Assembly (NCBI GenBank): GCA_016284295.1
Contig: JAEEOP010000035.1
Span: 1-36,279 of the forward strand
DNA from: Methanomassiliicoccaceae archaeon
Lineage (GTDB): Archaea > Thermoplasmatota > Thermoplasmata > Methanomassiliicoccales > Methanomethylophilaceae
DNA length: 36,279 bases
Reading direction: 5' to 3'
Part shown: piece after piece, positions 7,620 to 16,599 of the stretch
How positions within the stretch are numbered: position 1 is the stretch's first letter
Layout: each line of letters opens with the position of its first letter
Made by a program: the position numbers and the translations under genes
Notes under the pieces: generated by a model
Databases searched by the model: none
What the model saw: only the letters and a program-made list of their open reading frames with translations
Told to the model about the DNA's origin: nothing

Positions 7620-8354
7620 ATGTTCGCGGCCGATCTGAAGTCAGACACGCTCAAGGCAATGGTCAACATCATCTCGACCCTGATCGACGAGGTCAAGTTC
7701 ACCGTCAAACCCGACGGGATGACCTTGAAGGCGGTCGACGCTGCCCACGTGGCCATGATCGAGATGAACATCAACGAGAAGGCATTCGAGTCCTATTCAG
7801 CCGAGGACACGGAGCTCGGTCTCGACCTTGAGAAGGTGAAAGGTGTCCTGAAGCTCGCCGGATCCGGAGAGGTCATCAGGATGGAGCAGGACGACTCAAC
7901 CGGAAAGCTCGTCTTCAAGGTCGGCAACATCACCAGGCGCATGAGCCTCATAGACACCGCGGGCATGAACGACCCCAAGGTCCCCCAGCTCAGCCTTGCC
8001 GCAACGATCGAGGTGCCCATCGAGGAGCTCCAGAAGGGGATCCGTGCGGTGGAGTCCATCTCGGATCACATAACGCTCAAGGCCGGACCGGAGTTCTTCG
8101 AGCTCTCATGCGAGGGGGACACGGACTCGGTCAGCCTCAGGCTCGACAAGTCCGCCGCCACGATCGACACATCGTCCGATGTGTGCAGCATGTTCCCCCC
8201 GGATTACCTGGCCAACATCATCAAGGCCATCCCCGCGGGCACGAAGGTCAACATCGAGCTCGACAACGACTATCCAGTGAAACTCGTGTTCGCACTGGCA
8301 GGCGGCGCAATGGAGGTCAGCTACCTCCTCGCACCCAGGATCGAGAGCGAGTGA
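7620..8354 (+). CDS. pcn: DNA polymerase sliding clamp (PCNA)
   Basis: PCNA forms the trimeric ring that holds DNA polymerases, ligase and FEN1 on DNA. The 244-residue length and two-fold repeated layout fit the family. Visible features are the N-terminal FAADLKSDTLK strand-helix, the KPDGMTLKAVDAAHVAM segment, the interdomain region and the C-terminal LAPRIESE, which follows the usual LAPR(I/V) ending. It starts 9 bases after tfs at an ATG preceded by GAGG. It sits in the operon that continues into transketolase with a 5-base gap. The stop is TGA. Confidence 0.97.
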   Translation: MFAADLKSDTLKAMVNIISTLIDEVKFTVKPDGMTLKAVDAAHVAMIEMNINEKAFESYSAEDTELGLDLEKVKGVLKLAGSGEVIRMEQDDSTGKLVFKVGNITRRMSLIDTAGMNDPKVPQLSLAATIEVPIEELQKGIRAVESISDHITLKAGPEFFELSCEGDTDSVSLRLDKSAATIDTSSDVCSMFPPDYLANIIKAIPAGTKVNIELDNDYPVKLVFALAGGAMEVSYLLAPRIESE

Positions 8355-8359
8355 GACTG

Positions 8360-9190
8360 ATGGACAAGATGACAGTTCCCGAGCTCGAGAACATGGCCAA
8401 CAAGCTGAGGCTCCATGTGGTCGAGATGACCTACATGGCCCGTTCCGGACACCCGGGCGGATCCCTCTCGGCTGCCGACATGATCTCGGCGCTATACTTC
8501 AACTTCATGAAACACGATCCCTCCGACCCTCAGTGGGACGAGAGGGATAGGTTCGTCCTCTCCAAAGGGCATGTGGCGCCCGTCCTGTACGCGGCGCTGG
8601 CCGAGGCGGGATACTTCCCCGTCGACGACCTCCTCTCCCTCAGGCAGATGGGATCCAAGCTGCAGGGGCACCCGGTCCGCGGGAAGGTCCCCGGAGTCGA
8701 GATGTCCACGGGATCGCTCGGACAGGGTCTGAGCATGGCCTGCGGCATCGCCCTGGCGGGGAAGATGGACGGCAAGGACTACAAGACGATCTGCATGCTC
8801 GGCGACGGAGAGATGCAGGAGGGACAGAACTGGGAGGCGGCGATGTTCGCCCGCCAGGCCGGACTGACCAACCTGATCGCCATCGTGGACCGCAACAGGC
8901 TCCAGATCACCGGGGACACCGAGCAGGCCGTTGGACTCGAGCCCCTTCCCGAGAAGTGGAAGTCCTTCGGATGGAACGTCATCATCATCGACGGGCACAA
9001 CATGCGCCAGATCATCGAGGCCTTGGAGAAGGCGGCCAACGCCAGGTCCAGGCCCACTGCGATCATCATGAAGACGGTCAAAGGGAAGGGCGTCTCGTTC
9101 ATGGAGAACAACGCCGGCTTCCACGGAAGGGCATGCAACGACGAGGAGTATGCCAAGGCTGTCGAGGAGCTCAAGGCGGTGATCCAATGA
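8360..9190 (+). CDS. tktA: Transketolase, N-terminal (ThDP-binding) subunit
   Basis: This is one half of a split transketolase, which moves two-carbon units between sugar phosphates with thiamine diphosphate; archaea commonly encode it as two genes. The protein has 276 residues with the ThDP/metal-binding motif beginning LGDGEMQEGQNWEAA, the RSGHPGGSLS segment with its active-site His, the FVLSKGH motif and TGSLGQGLS. The C-terminal partner overlaps it by 4 bases (ATGA), so the two are probably made in equal amounts. With transaldolase next, it supplies non-oxidative pentose synthesis. The stop is TGA. Confidence 0.96.
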   Translation: MDKMTVPELENMANKLRLHVVEMTYMARSGHPGGSLSAADMISALYFNFMKHDPSDPQWDERDRFVLSKGHVAPVLYAALAEAGYFPVDDLLSLRQMGSKLQGHPVRGKVPGVEMSTGSLGQGLSMACGIALAGKMDGKDYKTICMLGDGEMQEGQNWEAAMFARQAGLTNLIAIVDRNRLQITGDTEQAVGLEPLPEKWKSFGWNVIIIDGHNMRQIIEALEKAANARSRPTAIIMKTVKGKGVSFMENNAGFHGRACNDEEYAKAVEELKAVIQ

Positions 9191-10131
9191 CCGGAGAGAA
9201 GCTCGCACAGCGCAACTACTACGGCAAGGCATTGGCCGAGCTCGCCACCGAGAACCCGAACGTCGTCGTCATGGACGCGGACCTGGCAGGATCCACGAAG
9301 ACCTCCGAGTTCCAGAAGGTCTGTCCCGAGAGGTTCGTGGAGGTCGGTATCGCGGAGCAGAACATGATCGGCATCGCATCCGGACTCGCGGCATCCGGCA
9401 AGGTGGTCTTCGCATCCACCTTCGGTGTATTCGCCACAGGCAGGTGCTGGGAGCAGATCAGGCTCGGCGTCGCCTACCCCAAACTGAATGTAAAGATCGT
9501 CGCCACCCACTGCGGTATCAGCGTCGGAGAGGACGGTGCATCCCACCAGGCCCTGGAGGACATGGCCATCATGCGCTCGCTCCCCAACATGATAGTCGTA
9601 GCGCCGGCGGATGCCTACGAGGCGTACGCTGCCACCAAGGCTCTGGCGAACTACGACGGACCCGCATACATGAGGATGGGCCGCGCAGACTTCCCAACGA
9701 TCCTGGAATCCGATGTCGTCTTCGAGATCGGAAAGGCCACGGTCCTGCAGGAAGGCGCGGACGTGACCATAGTGGGATGCGGACAGATGGTATCGTCATG
9801 CCTCGAGGCGGCCGAGATGCTGAAGGCCGAGGGCATCGATGCCGAGGTAATCAACATGTCCACCATCAAGCCCCTCGACAGGGAGACCCTTGTGGAGTCG
9901 GTGAAGAAGACCGGATGCTGCGTCACCGCAGAGGAGCACAGCATCATCGGAGGGCTTGGATCAGCCGTCGCGGAGGCCCTCTGCGACACTGTCTGCGTAC
10001 CGCTCGAGAGGGTAGGCACCAAGGACACTTTCGGCGAATCGGGTAAGCCCGAGGACCTCATGGGCAAATACGGACTCACCGCATCCGACATCTGCGATGC
10101 GGCCAAGAGATCCATCTCAAGGAAGGGTTGA
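9187..10131 (+). CDS. tktB: Transketolase, C-terminal (pyrimidine-binding) subunit
   Basis: This is the second half of the split transketolase. It has 314 residues, with the pyrimidine-domain catalytic Glu in [16 protein letters not shown], the conserved [20 protein letters not shown] segment, and a C-terminal transketolase domain (TIVGCGQM ... [14 protein letters not shown] ... [11 protein letters not shown]). The start ATG overlaps the upstream stop by 4 bases. It is followed two bases later by transaldolase. The stop is TGA. Confidence 0.96.
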   Translation: MTGEKLAQRNYYGKALAELATENPNVVVMDADLAGSTKTSEFQKVCPERFVEVGIAEQNMIGIASGLAASGKVVFASTFGVFATGRCWEQIRLGVAYPKLNVKIVATHCGISVGEDGASHQALEDMAIMRSLPNMIVVAPADAYEAYAATKALANYDGPAYMRMGRADFPTILESDVVFEIGKATVLQEGADVTIVGCGQMVSSCLEAAEMLKAEGIDAEVINMSTIKPLDRETLVESVKKTGCCVTAEEHSIIGGLGSAVAEALCDTVCVPLERVGTKDTFGESGKPEDLMGKYGLTASDICDAAKRSISRKG

Positions 10132-10133
10132 AG

Positions 10134-10781
10134 ATGAAGATTTTCATAGACACAGCAAATCTGGACATGATCAAGGAGATCAACAGCTGGGGGATCCTGG
10201 ACGGGGTCACCACCAACCCCAGCCTCATCGCCAAGGAGGGCGTCGACGTAAGGACACGCGTGAAGGAGATCGCGGAGGTCGTCGACGGACCCATCTCCGC
10301 AGAGGCGATGTCGATGACCTGCGAGGAGATGGTGAAGGAGGGCCGCGAGCTCGCCAGCATCCACCCCAACATCAACGTCAAGCTCCCCATGTGCGTGGAG
10401 ACGCTGAAGGCGACCAAGATCCTCTCGTCCGAGGGAATCAAGGTCAACGTGACGCTCATATTCTCGCCCCTGCAGGCGCTGCTCGCAGCCAAGGCGGGAG
10501 CCGCGTTCGTATCCCCTTTCATCGGACGTCTCGACGACATCGGGCAGTTCGGAGGGGATCTCGTGGCACAGATAATGACGATCTTGGAGAACTACGGATA
10601 CGAGACCGAGGTCATCGCCGCATCCATCCGCGGACCCAACCATGTGCTGGAGGCTGCTCTCAACGGATGCGACATCGCTACCATCCCCTACGACACCCTG
10701 AAGAAGATGGTCAGCCACCCCAAGACCGATGAAGGTATCGAGAAGTTCATCGCGGATTACGAGAAGTCCAAGAAGAACTGA
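10134..10781 (+). CDS. tal: Transaldolase of the small TalC/MipB (F6P-aldolase-like) type
   Basis: It transfers a dihydroxyacetone unit between sugar phosphates and, with the adjacent transketolase, interconverts fructose 6-phosphate and pentose phosphates. It has 215 residues, typical of the short class. Motifs are [20 protein letters not shown], the Schiff-base Lys in the [20 protein letters not shown] region with INVKLPMC before it, and [11 protein letters not shown]. The ATG at 10134 is used; the in-frame TTG at 10128 is two codons upstream but overlaps the tktB stop. True transaldolase versus fructose-6-phosphate aldolase activity cannot be settled by eye; the neighbours favour transaldolase. 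The stop is TGA. Confidence 0.93.
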   Translation: MKIFIDTANLDMIKEINSWGILDGVTTNPSLIAKEGVDVRTRVKEIAEVVDGPISAEAMSMTCEEMVKEGRELASIHPNINVKLPMCVETLKATKILSSEGIKVNVTLIFSPLQALLAAKAGAAFVSPFIGRLDDIGQFGGDLVAQIMTILENYGYETEVIAASIRGPNHVLEAALNGCDIATIPYDTLKKMVSHPKTDEGIEKFIADYEKSKKN

Positions 10782-10787
10782 GGGCGG

Positions 10788-11933
10788 ATGCACGATGTAA
10801 TCATCGTCGGAGGAGGTCCTGCAGGAAGTCTCGCGGCCAAGGATCTGGCCGCTCAGGGCCTCGACGTGCTGGTGCTGGAGGAGCATGAGAGCGTAGGCCT
10901 TCCCCAGCACTGCACCGGACTGATCTCCGAGGAGACCCTCCACATGTCCGGCGTCAGGCCGGACATCCTCAACACCCTCTACGGTGCGGAGGTGGTCTTC
11001 CCCGACGGTCAGACCATAACGGTGGAGTCGGACAAGCCGAAGGCGAAGATCGTCAGCCGTGTCGATCTGGACGTCCGCATGGCCCAGGCCGCGATGGATG
11101 CGGGGGCCGTCTACTCTTTCTCAGACAAATACCAGACGCATTCGGTCGATCCCGGGGTAATGGTACGTTCCACCACGGGAATGCACGAGACCAGGGTCGT
11201 TATTGGCGCAGACGGCGCCTCGTCGGCGGTGGCCATGACCCTGGGGGACAACAGGCCCAAGGAGTACATCCGCGGCATACAGGCGGATGTCAGGTACGTG
11301 ATGGAGGACCAGAGCCTCTTCAAGCTCTTCCTGGGCAACAAGGTGGCGCCCGGATTCTTCGCATGGCAGATACCTTGCGGCTCGTTCACCCGCATCGGTC
11401 TGTGCACATCATGGTCCTCCGGCGCTCCATCCGAGTATCTTTCCAACATGCTGATACGCATGGGCATGCAGGACCGCATCATGAAGGTCTACTCGGGGAA
11501 GATACCCATCGGGAGACGCGCCCTGATCTACGGCGACAGATGTCTGCTGGCAGGGGATGCCCTCGGTTATGTGAAGCCGTTGTCCGGCGGAGGACTGTAC
11601 CCGGCCTTCAAGGCCAACAAGCATCTTGTGAACGTCCTGACCGGCGCTCTCGATTCCGATATGCTCTTCGGAAGGGACCTTTCCGAGTACGACCGCGCCT
11701 GCAACGCGGATTTCGGCAAGGAGATGGACCACATGTACGGATACAGGCAGAGGTTCAAGCGTCTCACTGATTCGGATTTCAACAAATGCTGCGACATCAT
11801 CAGGAAGAATGACCTCGTGTCGATACTCAAGGACCTGGATATCGATCATCCCAACGAGGTGATCAAGAAGGTGACGAAGATGCCCAAGGTCGTGATGTCC
11901 GCTCTTCCTCTGCTGATGAGGTCGTACAGATGA
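10788..11933 (+). CDS. Geranylgeranyl reductase family FAD-dependent oxidoreductase
   Basis: This family hydrogenates the isoprenoid chains of archaeal membrane lipids. The protein has 381 residues and begins with the FAD motif VIIVGGGPAGSLAAKDLA. It then has GLPQHCTGLIS, the Pro-x-x-Cys-x-Gly element typical of archaeal geranylgeranyl reductases, a VVIGADGASS motif and the second FAD motif LLAGDALGYVKPLSGGGLYPA. It starts 6 bases after tal and overlaps taw2 by 4 bases. The last 80 residues are helical and basic. The exact substrate (geranylgeranylglyceryl lipid or another polyprenoid) is not shown by the sequence. The stop is TGA. Confidence 0.9.
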   Translation: MHDVIIVGGGPAGSLAAKDLAAQGLDVLVLEEHESVGLPQHCTGLISEETLHMSGVRPDILNTLYGAEVVFPDGQTITVESDKPKAKIVSRVDLDVRMAQAAMDAGAVYSFSDKYQTHSVDPGVMVRSTTGMHETRVVIGADGASSAVAMTLGDNRPKEYIRGIQADVRYVMEDQSLFKLFLGNKVAPGFFAWQIPCGSFTRIGLCTSWSSGAPSEYLSNMLIRMGMQDRIMKVYSGKIPIGRRALIYGDRCLLAGDALGYVKPLSGGGLYPAFKANKHLVNVLTGALDSDMLFGRDLSEYDRACNADFGKEMDHMYGYRQRFKRLTDSDFNKCCDIIRKNDLVSILKDLDIDHPNEVIKKVTKMPKVVMSALPLLMRSYR

Positions 11934-12976
11934 AGAGGGTGACGTTCGCCAGGATACCTTCCGACGAGGCGGGCCCGGTCATACGCGACCTCATGAGGAG
12001 GGAGTTCGTCGATCTTCATGCCAAGATAGGGAAGGATGATGTCTATCGCTACGTCCCCATCCTCCTGGAGCATCTGGATGATGTCAGGGCCATGGGTTTG
12101 GAGACCCTCGAGGGGGACGCCCACACCCTGGACCGCCGCAGCCCGCAGGAGAAGATCCATGACATCCTGGTATCCAACGAGGAGCTTGCAGGCATCGTCC
12201 CTGACAAGTGGGAGTATGTCGGCGACATAGTCATAGTTAGGATGGATCCGCGCTGTGCCCCTTACAAGGACCTCATCGGAAAGGTGTATGCGGAAGTCCT
12301 CGGTGCGAAAACAGTCTGCGCGGACATCAGAGGAGTGTCCGGGGAGTTCAGGCAGCCCAGCATGGAGATAATCTACGGGACCGAGACCGAATCCGTCCGC
12401 CTGGAGAACGGCATCAGGTACGGTTTCGACGTCACAAAGGTGATGTTCGCTTCAGGCAACACCGATGAGAGGATGCGCATGAGGAATCTGGACTGCACCG
12501 GTGAGACGGTCGTTGACATGTTCGCGGGGATAGGATACTTCACTCTGCCTTTGGCCAAATATTCCGGAGCCAGGAAGGTGTTCGCATGCGAGAAGAACCC
12601 CGAATCCTACGAGTTCCTGTGCAGGAACATCAAGGACAACGGCCTGCAGGAGAAGGTCATACCGATCCTGTCGGACAACCGCAACCTTCTCGGGAAGCAT
12701 TTCGCAGACCGCATCCTGATGGGCTACGTCCAGACGACATCGGAGTTCGTCCCGAAGGCGCTGGAAATGATCCGCCCCGGCGGGATCATACACTACCATG
12801 ATACGTTCTACGTCAACGAGTACCGCGACAGGATCGAAGACGTCTTCGATTCCGCATGCGGGCCGGACGGATATGAGATAAAGAGGATACGCGAGGTGAA
12901 GTCGTACGCTCCCTCGGTATCCCATTATGTGGCCGATGTTGTGGTCAGACCTTCTCGCCTGAGCTCGAAGCAGTGA
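11930..12976 (+). CDS. taw2: tRNA(Phe) wyosine-pathway aminocarboxypropyltransferase Taw2 (Trm5-related)
   Basis: A 348-residue class I methyltransferase-fold protein of the Trm5/TYW2 group. The SAM-binding motif DMFAGIGYFTLPLAKYS is at about residues 196-212. At about residue 264 it reads MGYVQTT, where Trm5 methyltransferases have Asn-Leu-Pro, and IIHYHD follows; these are TYW2/Taw2 features. On that reading it transfers the aminocarboxypropyl group of SAM to 4-demethylwyosine at position 37 of tRNA(Phe). A Trm5 role (m1G37) is the main alternative. It overlaps the upstream gene by 4 bases, and its last 32 bases overlap the convergent minus-strand gene. The stop is TGA. Confidence 0.82.
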   Translation: MKRVTFARIPSDEAGPVIRDLMRREFVDLHAKIGKDDVYRYVPILLEHLDDVRAMGLETLEGDAHTLDRRSPQEKIHDILVSNEELAGIVPDKWEYVGDIVIVRMDPRCAPYKDLIGKVYAEVLGAKTVCADIRGVSGEFRQPSMEIIYGTETESVRLENGIRYGFDVTKVMFASGNTDERMRMRNLDCTGETVVDMFAGIGYFTLPLAKYSGARKVFACEKNPESYEFLCRNIKDNGLQEKVIPILSDNRNLLGKHFADRILMGYVQTTSEFVPKALEMIRPGGIIHYHDTFYVNEYRDRIEDVFDSACGPDGYEIKRIREVKSYAPSVSHYVADVVVRPSRLSSKQ

Positions 12977-14450
12977 GCAGGGTGTTCATCGAATCCTTGT
13001 ACTTCTCGGGGCTGGCGTTGATCACGTTCCTGGCGAACGGCACAAGGTAATCGGCGAAGTCCTTCTCCTCCTTGCTGAGCTTTACTGGCATCTCGGATGA
13101 ATCCGCGGCCATGAGGAATGCGGCCGCAAGGCTGCGGGACTTGTTGTTCTTGAGGCTCGTGTTCTGCACTGTCCTGATCACCATGGGTCCGCCTCCGACC
13201 TTGGCCGCTTTGGCAAGGCTGTCGGCGATGGATGTGATGGGTCCGGGCTTGTTGAACACCGGCAGGGAATCCACCACGGATGCGGAAATGAATATGTTAT
13301 GCGCGGATTCCAGCACCTGGAGGGGCGGGTTCTTCGACTGGTCGCCCATCTTCTCCGCCGTGGTCATGTCCGTGTGTACGGCGACGATGTCCTTCCAGTC
13401 CTCCTCCCATACCGATGACAGGAGATCATGGACCCTGTTACCCTTGAGGATGATCGCTCTGGGGTTATCGCTGAGGAACTTCCTCATGACCTCCTTGACG
13501 GTGGCATCCCCCTCGATGTCTTTGAGGAAGTCGTCCAGGGAGGATCCGTAGTTCTTCGTGCCGATGATGTATGTGGCGGAGGAGCTGCCCCTGAGGCTGC
13601 CCAGCTTGGCCCTCTTGATCTCGCTGATCAGCGAGGAGTCGGTGACCTTCCCGAACATGTACTCCTTCAGCCTATCCTCCGGGATCTCCTCGTAGTCCTT
13701 CTCCCCTTCGGAGTGGTACTTGTGCCTCACGCGGACGGAGATGTCCTTGACGGGGTCGTTGCCGGCGATCCTGGACATGAGGAACTGGACCGTGGATATG
13801 TTCTTGGCGCAGCTCTCGCAGATCCTGATGGTCTCCTTGAGGGATTTCACTTCGATCTCCAGCACGGCGGAGGCATCGTGGCCGCAATCCAGGCCGTCGT
13901 CGGGGAACTCGTAGGGGGTCTCCCAGAACGTGTCGTAGAGGTAGTCCTCGGGCATGTTAGGCCTGTCTGAGCACACCATCGTATCCTCGAAGGAGTACAG
14001 GTACAGGTCGTTCTTCTTGACGAACTGGCTGTACAGGAGGAGCCTGATTTTGGGGTCGGTGTAGTACTGGCATCCGATGAGCTTGTCCGCACCGACGCTG
14101 CCCCTCACCGCGTAGGACACGGTGTCCTCTCCCAGCTTGGCGCTGGCGAGGAGCGGGACGGATCCGGAGGCCGCAAGGGAGATGGTCCCGGCGTAGGCCT
14201 TGGTGATGTCGTCATTGAACATCTTGCCGGCCTCCTTGATGAGCGCATCGGGGTTGTTGCGTATCTTCTGCAGCGAGTCGATGCTCTTGAACGTCTTGTC
14301 GAAATGGCACTTCCTGCAGTTCCCAGCGCACTGGGGCCTGAGGAGTCCGGGGTTGTCGGCAAGGTTCCTCGAGCGTTCCAAAAGGTCATCCTCGAGCTTC
14401 TTGGATGTATGCTTTACACCTCTCATTCTCACGCGCTTCTTGCCGGCCAT
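12945..14450 (-). CDS. Cys-rich protein of unknown function (501 residues)
   Basis: I do not recognise this protein. The N-terminus is very basic (MAGKKRVRMRGVKHTSKK). A CAGNCRKC cluster is at residues 41-48 and a second possible zinc site is formed by CGH at 189-191 and CESC at 211-214. The rest looks alpha/beta, with no signal peptide or membrane segment. The basic start and Cys clusters suggest nucleic-acid or ribonucleoprotein binding, which is inference. The ATG at 14450 is chosen; the GTG at 14465 would add five residues. Its 3' end overlaps taw2 by 32 bases in convergent orientation. The gene is divergent from the RNase III gene. The stop is TGA. Confidence 0.8.
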   Translation of the reverse strand: MAGKKRVRMRGVKHTSKKLEDDLLERSRNLADNPGLLRPQCAGNCRKCHFDKTFKSIDSLQKIRNNPDALIKEAGKMFNDDITKAYAGTISLAASGSVPLLASAKLGEDTVSYAVRGSVGADKLIGCQYYTDPKIRLLLYSQFVKKNDLYLYSFEDTMVCSDRPNMPEDYLYDTFWETPYEFPDDGLDCGHDASAVLEIEVKSLKETIRICESCAKNISTVQFLMSRIAGNDPVKDISVRVRHKYHSEGEKDYEEIPEDRLKEYMFGKVTDSSLISEIKRAKLGSLRGSSSATYIIGTKNYGSSLDDFLKDIEGDATVKEVMRKFLSDNPRAIILKGNRVHDLLSSVWEEDWKDIVAVHTDMTTAEKMGDQSKNPPLQVLESAHNIFISASVVDSLPVFNKPGPITSIADSLAKAAKVGGGPMVIRTVQNTSLKNNKSRSLAAAFLMAADSSEMPVKLSKEEKDFADYLVPFARNVINASPEKYKDSMNTLLTASSSGEKV

Positions 14451-14555
14451 GATGCGTCGATACACTCCCCCCTACTAAAACATACGGTCAGCATGTTCGG
14501 AACCGGGGCGAGATGGATGGATATCGGTCAGATATCGCCATATCCCAATCTTCCA

Positions 14556-14596
14556 GTTATATATCGGGTGGGCCTACCGCCCAGTATCCGAGGGAT
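14556..14596 (+). promoter_or_regulatory. Promoter and ribosome binding site of the RNase III gene
   Basis: AGTTATATAT (about 14555-14564) is a TATA-like box; a start about 25 bases later leaves a short leader. TGGGC-CTACC-GCCCA (14569-14583) can form a small hairpin. GAGGG (14590-14594) lies 7 bases before the ATG at 14602. Intact start signals argue that this TAG-containing gene is expressed. Confidence 0.5.
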
Positions 14597-14601
14597 GTTC
14601 C

Positions 14602-15093
14602 ATGGAGTCCGATTTCGAGATGAGCGTGCGCGAGTTCCTAGCCAGGCCTCCGTTCCGCTTCAGAGGGCTTACGGATGAGCAGCTCTTCCTTTTCTGCACC
14701 GCGCTGACCCATGACAGCTACTCCAACGAGGCCGCCGACATGGATCCCCCGAGGCACGTGTAGTCCTACGAGCGCCTGGAGTTCCTTGGGGATTCAATCC
14801 TGGAGTTCGTGGTCTGCGAGCATGTCTTTCTCGACACTACGGTGAGCGAAGGCCCCATGACCGATTACAAGCAGGACAAGGTGGCCAACCACATGCTGTC
14901 GCAGCGCATCCTTGACAAGGGGATACGGATAGACGATGTTATGAGGGTGGGCCACGGGCATCTGAAGGGGCATTCCAGGTCTATCGAGGAGAACATGCGC
15001 GCGGATTGCTTCGAGGCGCTGATGGCCGCCGTCTACCTCTCATTCGGCATGGACGAGGCCCGTCGCGTCATCCGTGCGGTCGTCCTTGACTGA
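14602..15093 (+). CDS. rnc: Short ribonuclease III with an in-frame TAG (probable pyrrolysine) codon
   Basis: RNase III cuts double-stranded RNA. Read through the TAG at 14761 the protein has 163 residues. It shows LTHDSYSNEA and then, directly after the TAG codon (residue 54), SYERLEFLGDSILE carrying catalytic Glu60 and Asp64. NMRADCFEALMAAVYLSFG carries Asp135 and Glu138. All four acidic catalytic positions are present, so the gene looks functional apart from the TAG. There is no double-stranded-RNA-binding domain, as in Mini-III enzymes. Termination at TAG would leave 53 residues without any catalytic residue, and restarting at the ATG at 14809 would lose Glu60 and Asp64. The last 26 bases overlap the convergent MATE gene. 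RNase III is uncommon in archaea. The stop is TGA. Confidence 0.85.
14761..14763 (+). other. In-frame TAG in the RNase III gene (candidate pyrrolysine, residue 54)
   Basis: The codons read CAC-GTG-TAG-TCC-TAC-GAG, with the RNase III signature continuing in frame immediately afterwards. No base insertion or deletion is needed to join the two parts. Confidence 0.75.
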
Positions 15094-16447
15094 CCCTGTC
15101 CCCGGACAGGTACCCGTAGCGTCCGTCCAACCTGTACAGCGTCACGACCACCAAGACGGTGGTGATTATCTCGGTGATAGGCACGGCCCACCATATGTCA
15201 TCTATCCCGAAGACGGCCGGCAGGACGATGATCAGCGGAACAAGGAGCAACAGCGAACGGATGAATGATATCGCCGCCGATATCAGTCCGTTGGAAAGCG
15301 ATGTGTACAGCGACGAGGCGTACACGTTGATCCCCATGAACAGGAATCCTATCGAGTATATCGCCGCACCGTGGACGATCAGCTCCATGACGCTCTCCGA
15401 CGCATCGGCGAAGAACCTCGCCACCGTTCCGGAGAACAGCTCCATTGCTATGAATATCACAATTGATAGCATCATGATGAACACGGACGATATCCTGAAC
15501 AGTCTCTACATGCCGCCCCTGTCCCCGGCACCGTGGTGATAGGACATGATCGGGGCCACGCCGTTGGAGTATCCGATCACGGCGGAGATCGCCAGGAACT
15601 GCACGTAGGCTATGATGCTGATGGTCGCCACGCCGTCCGGTCCGATGTAATGCATCATGACCAGGTTGTAGCAGAGGGTGGTTATCCCCCCGGAGATCTC
15701 GGACACCATCTCGGAGATGCCGTTGGACACCGAGGAGCCTATCGCTTTCATCCCTTTGGACGGTCTCGTGAAGTGGACCGGAAGGGTCCTGACTGTGAAG
15801 AGGTACAGCGCGATGAGGGTCGGGATCAGGGAACCTATCCCGCTGGCGGCAGCGGCCCCCTCCAGCCCCCAGCCGAAGATCACTATGAAGACGTAGTCCA
15901 GGACGATGTTGGCTACGCCCGCGGCTATGGATGTGAGGAGGGCGATGGACGGCCTTCCGGCCACCACCAGGAACTGGTTGGTGATGAACTGCAGCACCAG
16001 GAACACCGTGAACGGCAGGTACACGGAGGTGTACCTCACGCATCCGTCGAGCAGCGTCCCGTCTGCTCCCAGGAGCAGGGCCATGGGTTCGAGGAAGATG
16101 AATCCCAGGATGGCGAATACGATGCAGAGGATGGAAGACACCAGCAGGATCTGCGAGAACGCTGCCCTCGCATCGTCTGGCCTCCCTTTCCCGAACAGGT
16201 TGGAGACGTATGCGCTCCCGCCCGTGGCGAACATGAACCCCATGCCGCTGATGAGCGAGAACAGGGGATACATGATGTTCAGCGATGCCAATGCGTCCGT
16301 GTCGACGTAATTGGAGATGAACGCTCCATCCACTATGCTGTAGGATGATACGAACATCATCATTACTATCGAAGGCAGGGCGAACCTCATGACCTTCCGC
16401 CAGCCGGTGATAGTTCCGAGCTGCTGGTCGGAGGAAGTTTCAGGCAT
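15068..16447 (-). CDS. MATE-family multidrug/sodium antiporter with an in-frame TAG (probable pyrrolysine) codon
   Basis: MATE proteins are twelve-helix exporters driven by Na+ or H+. Read through the TAG at 15506-15508 this one has 459 residues, the normal length. The first half has SIVDGAFISNYVDTDALAS, ATGGSAYVSNLFGKGRPDDA and a hydrophobic-helix series; the second half repeats the pattern from SNGISEMVSEISGG to GYSNGVAPIMSYHHGAGD. TAG is residue 314, in the loop after Gly-Ala-Gly-Asp-Arg-Gly-Gly-Met, where relatives often have Lys or Arg. The remaining 145 residues continue in frame with four or five more helices. The ATG at 16447 lies about 26 bases after TTTTTATAT, suiting a leaderless message; a GTG at 16459 is possible. 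The stop is TGA. Substrate unknown. Confidence 0.88.
15506..15508 (-). other. In-frame TAG in the MATE gene (candidate pyrrolysine, residue 314)
   Basis: The minus-strand codons read GGC-ATG-TAG-AGA-CTG-TTC. Both flanks match one MATE protein in the same frame. Stopping here would remove the last four or five membrane helices. Confidence 0.75.
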
Positions 16448-16469
16448 CGGGACTTGCACATAATTATGA

Positions 16470-16480
16470 TATAAAAACCG
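16470..16480 (-). promoter_or_regulatory. TATA-like box of the MATE gene
   Basis: On the minus strand TTTTTATATC lies about 25-30 bases before the ATG at 16447, as expected for a leaderless archaeal transcript. Confidence 0.45.
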
Positions 16481-16599
16481 GAGCCAAGGGCCGTTCCCGA
16501 CCGGATGCGGCCGTCGACCACAGGCACTGTAGGTTCACCGTAGAACAAGCGAATCCTCAAGCATGCGCCGAAGGCGGGAAGGATTTCATCGAGGGCCAG

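Noticed and set aside
8360-10131. A transketolase gene broken into two by mutation
   Set aside because: Separate N- and C-terminal transketolase genes with a 4-base overlap are the normal arrangement in many archaea.
11930-12976. Calling this gene Trm5 (m1G37 methyltransferase)
   Set aside because: The Asn-Leu-Pro motif expected in Trm5 is replaced by Met-Gly-Tyr, with a following His-Tyr-His, which fits Taw2/TYW2 better.
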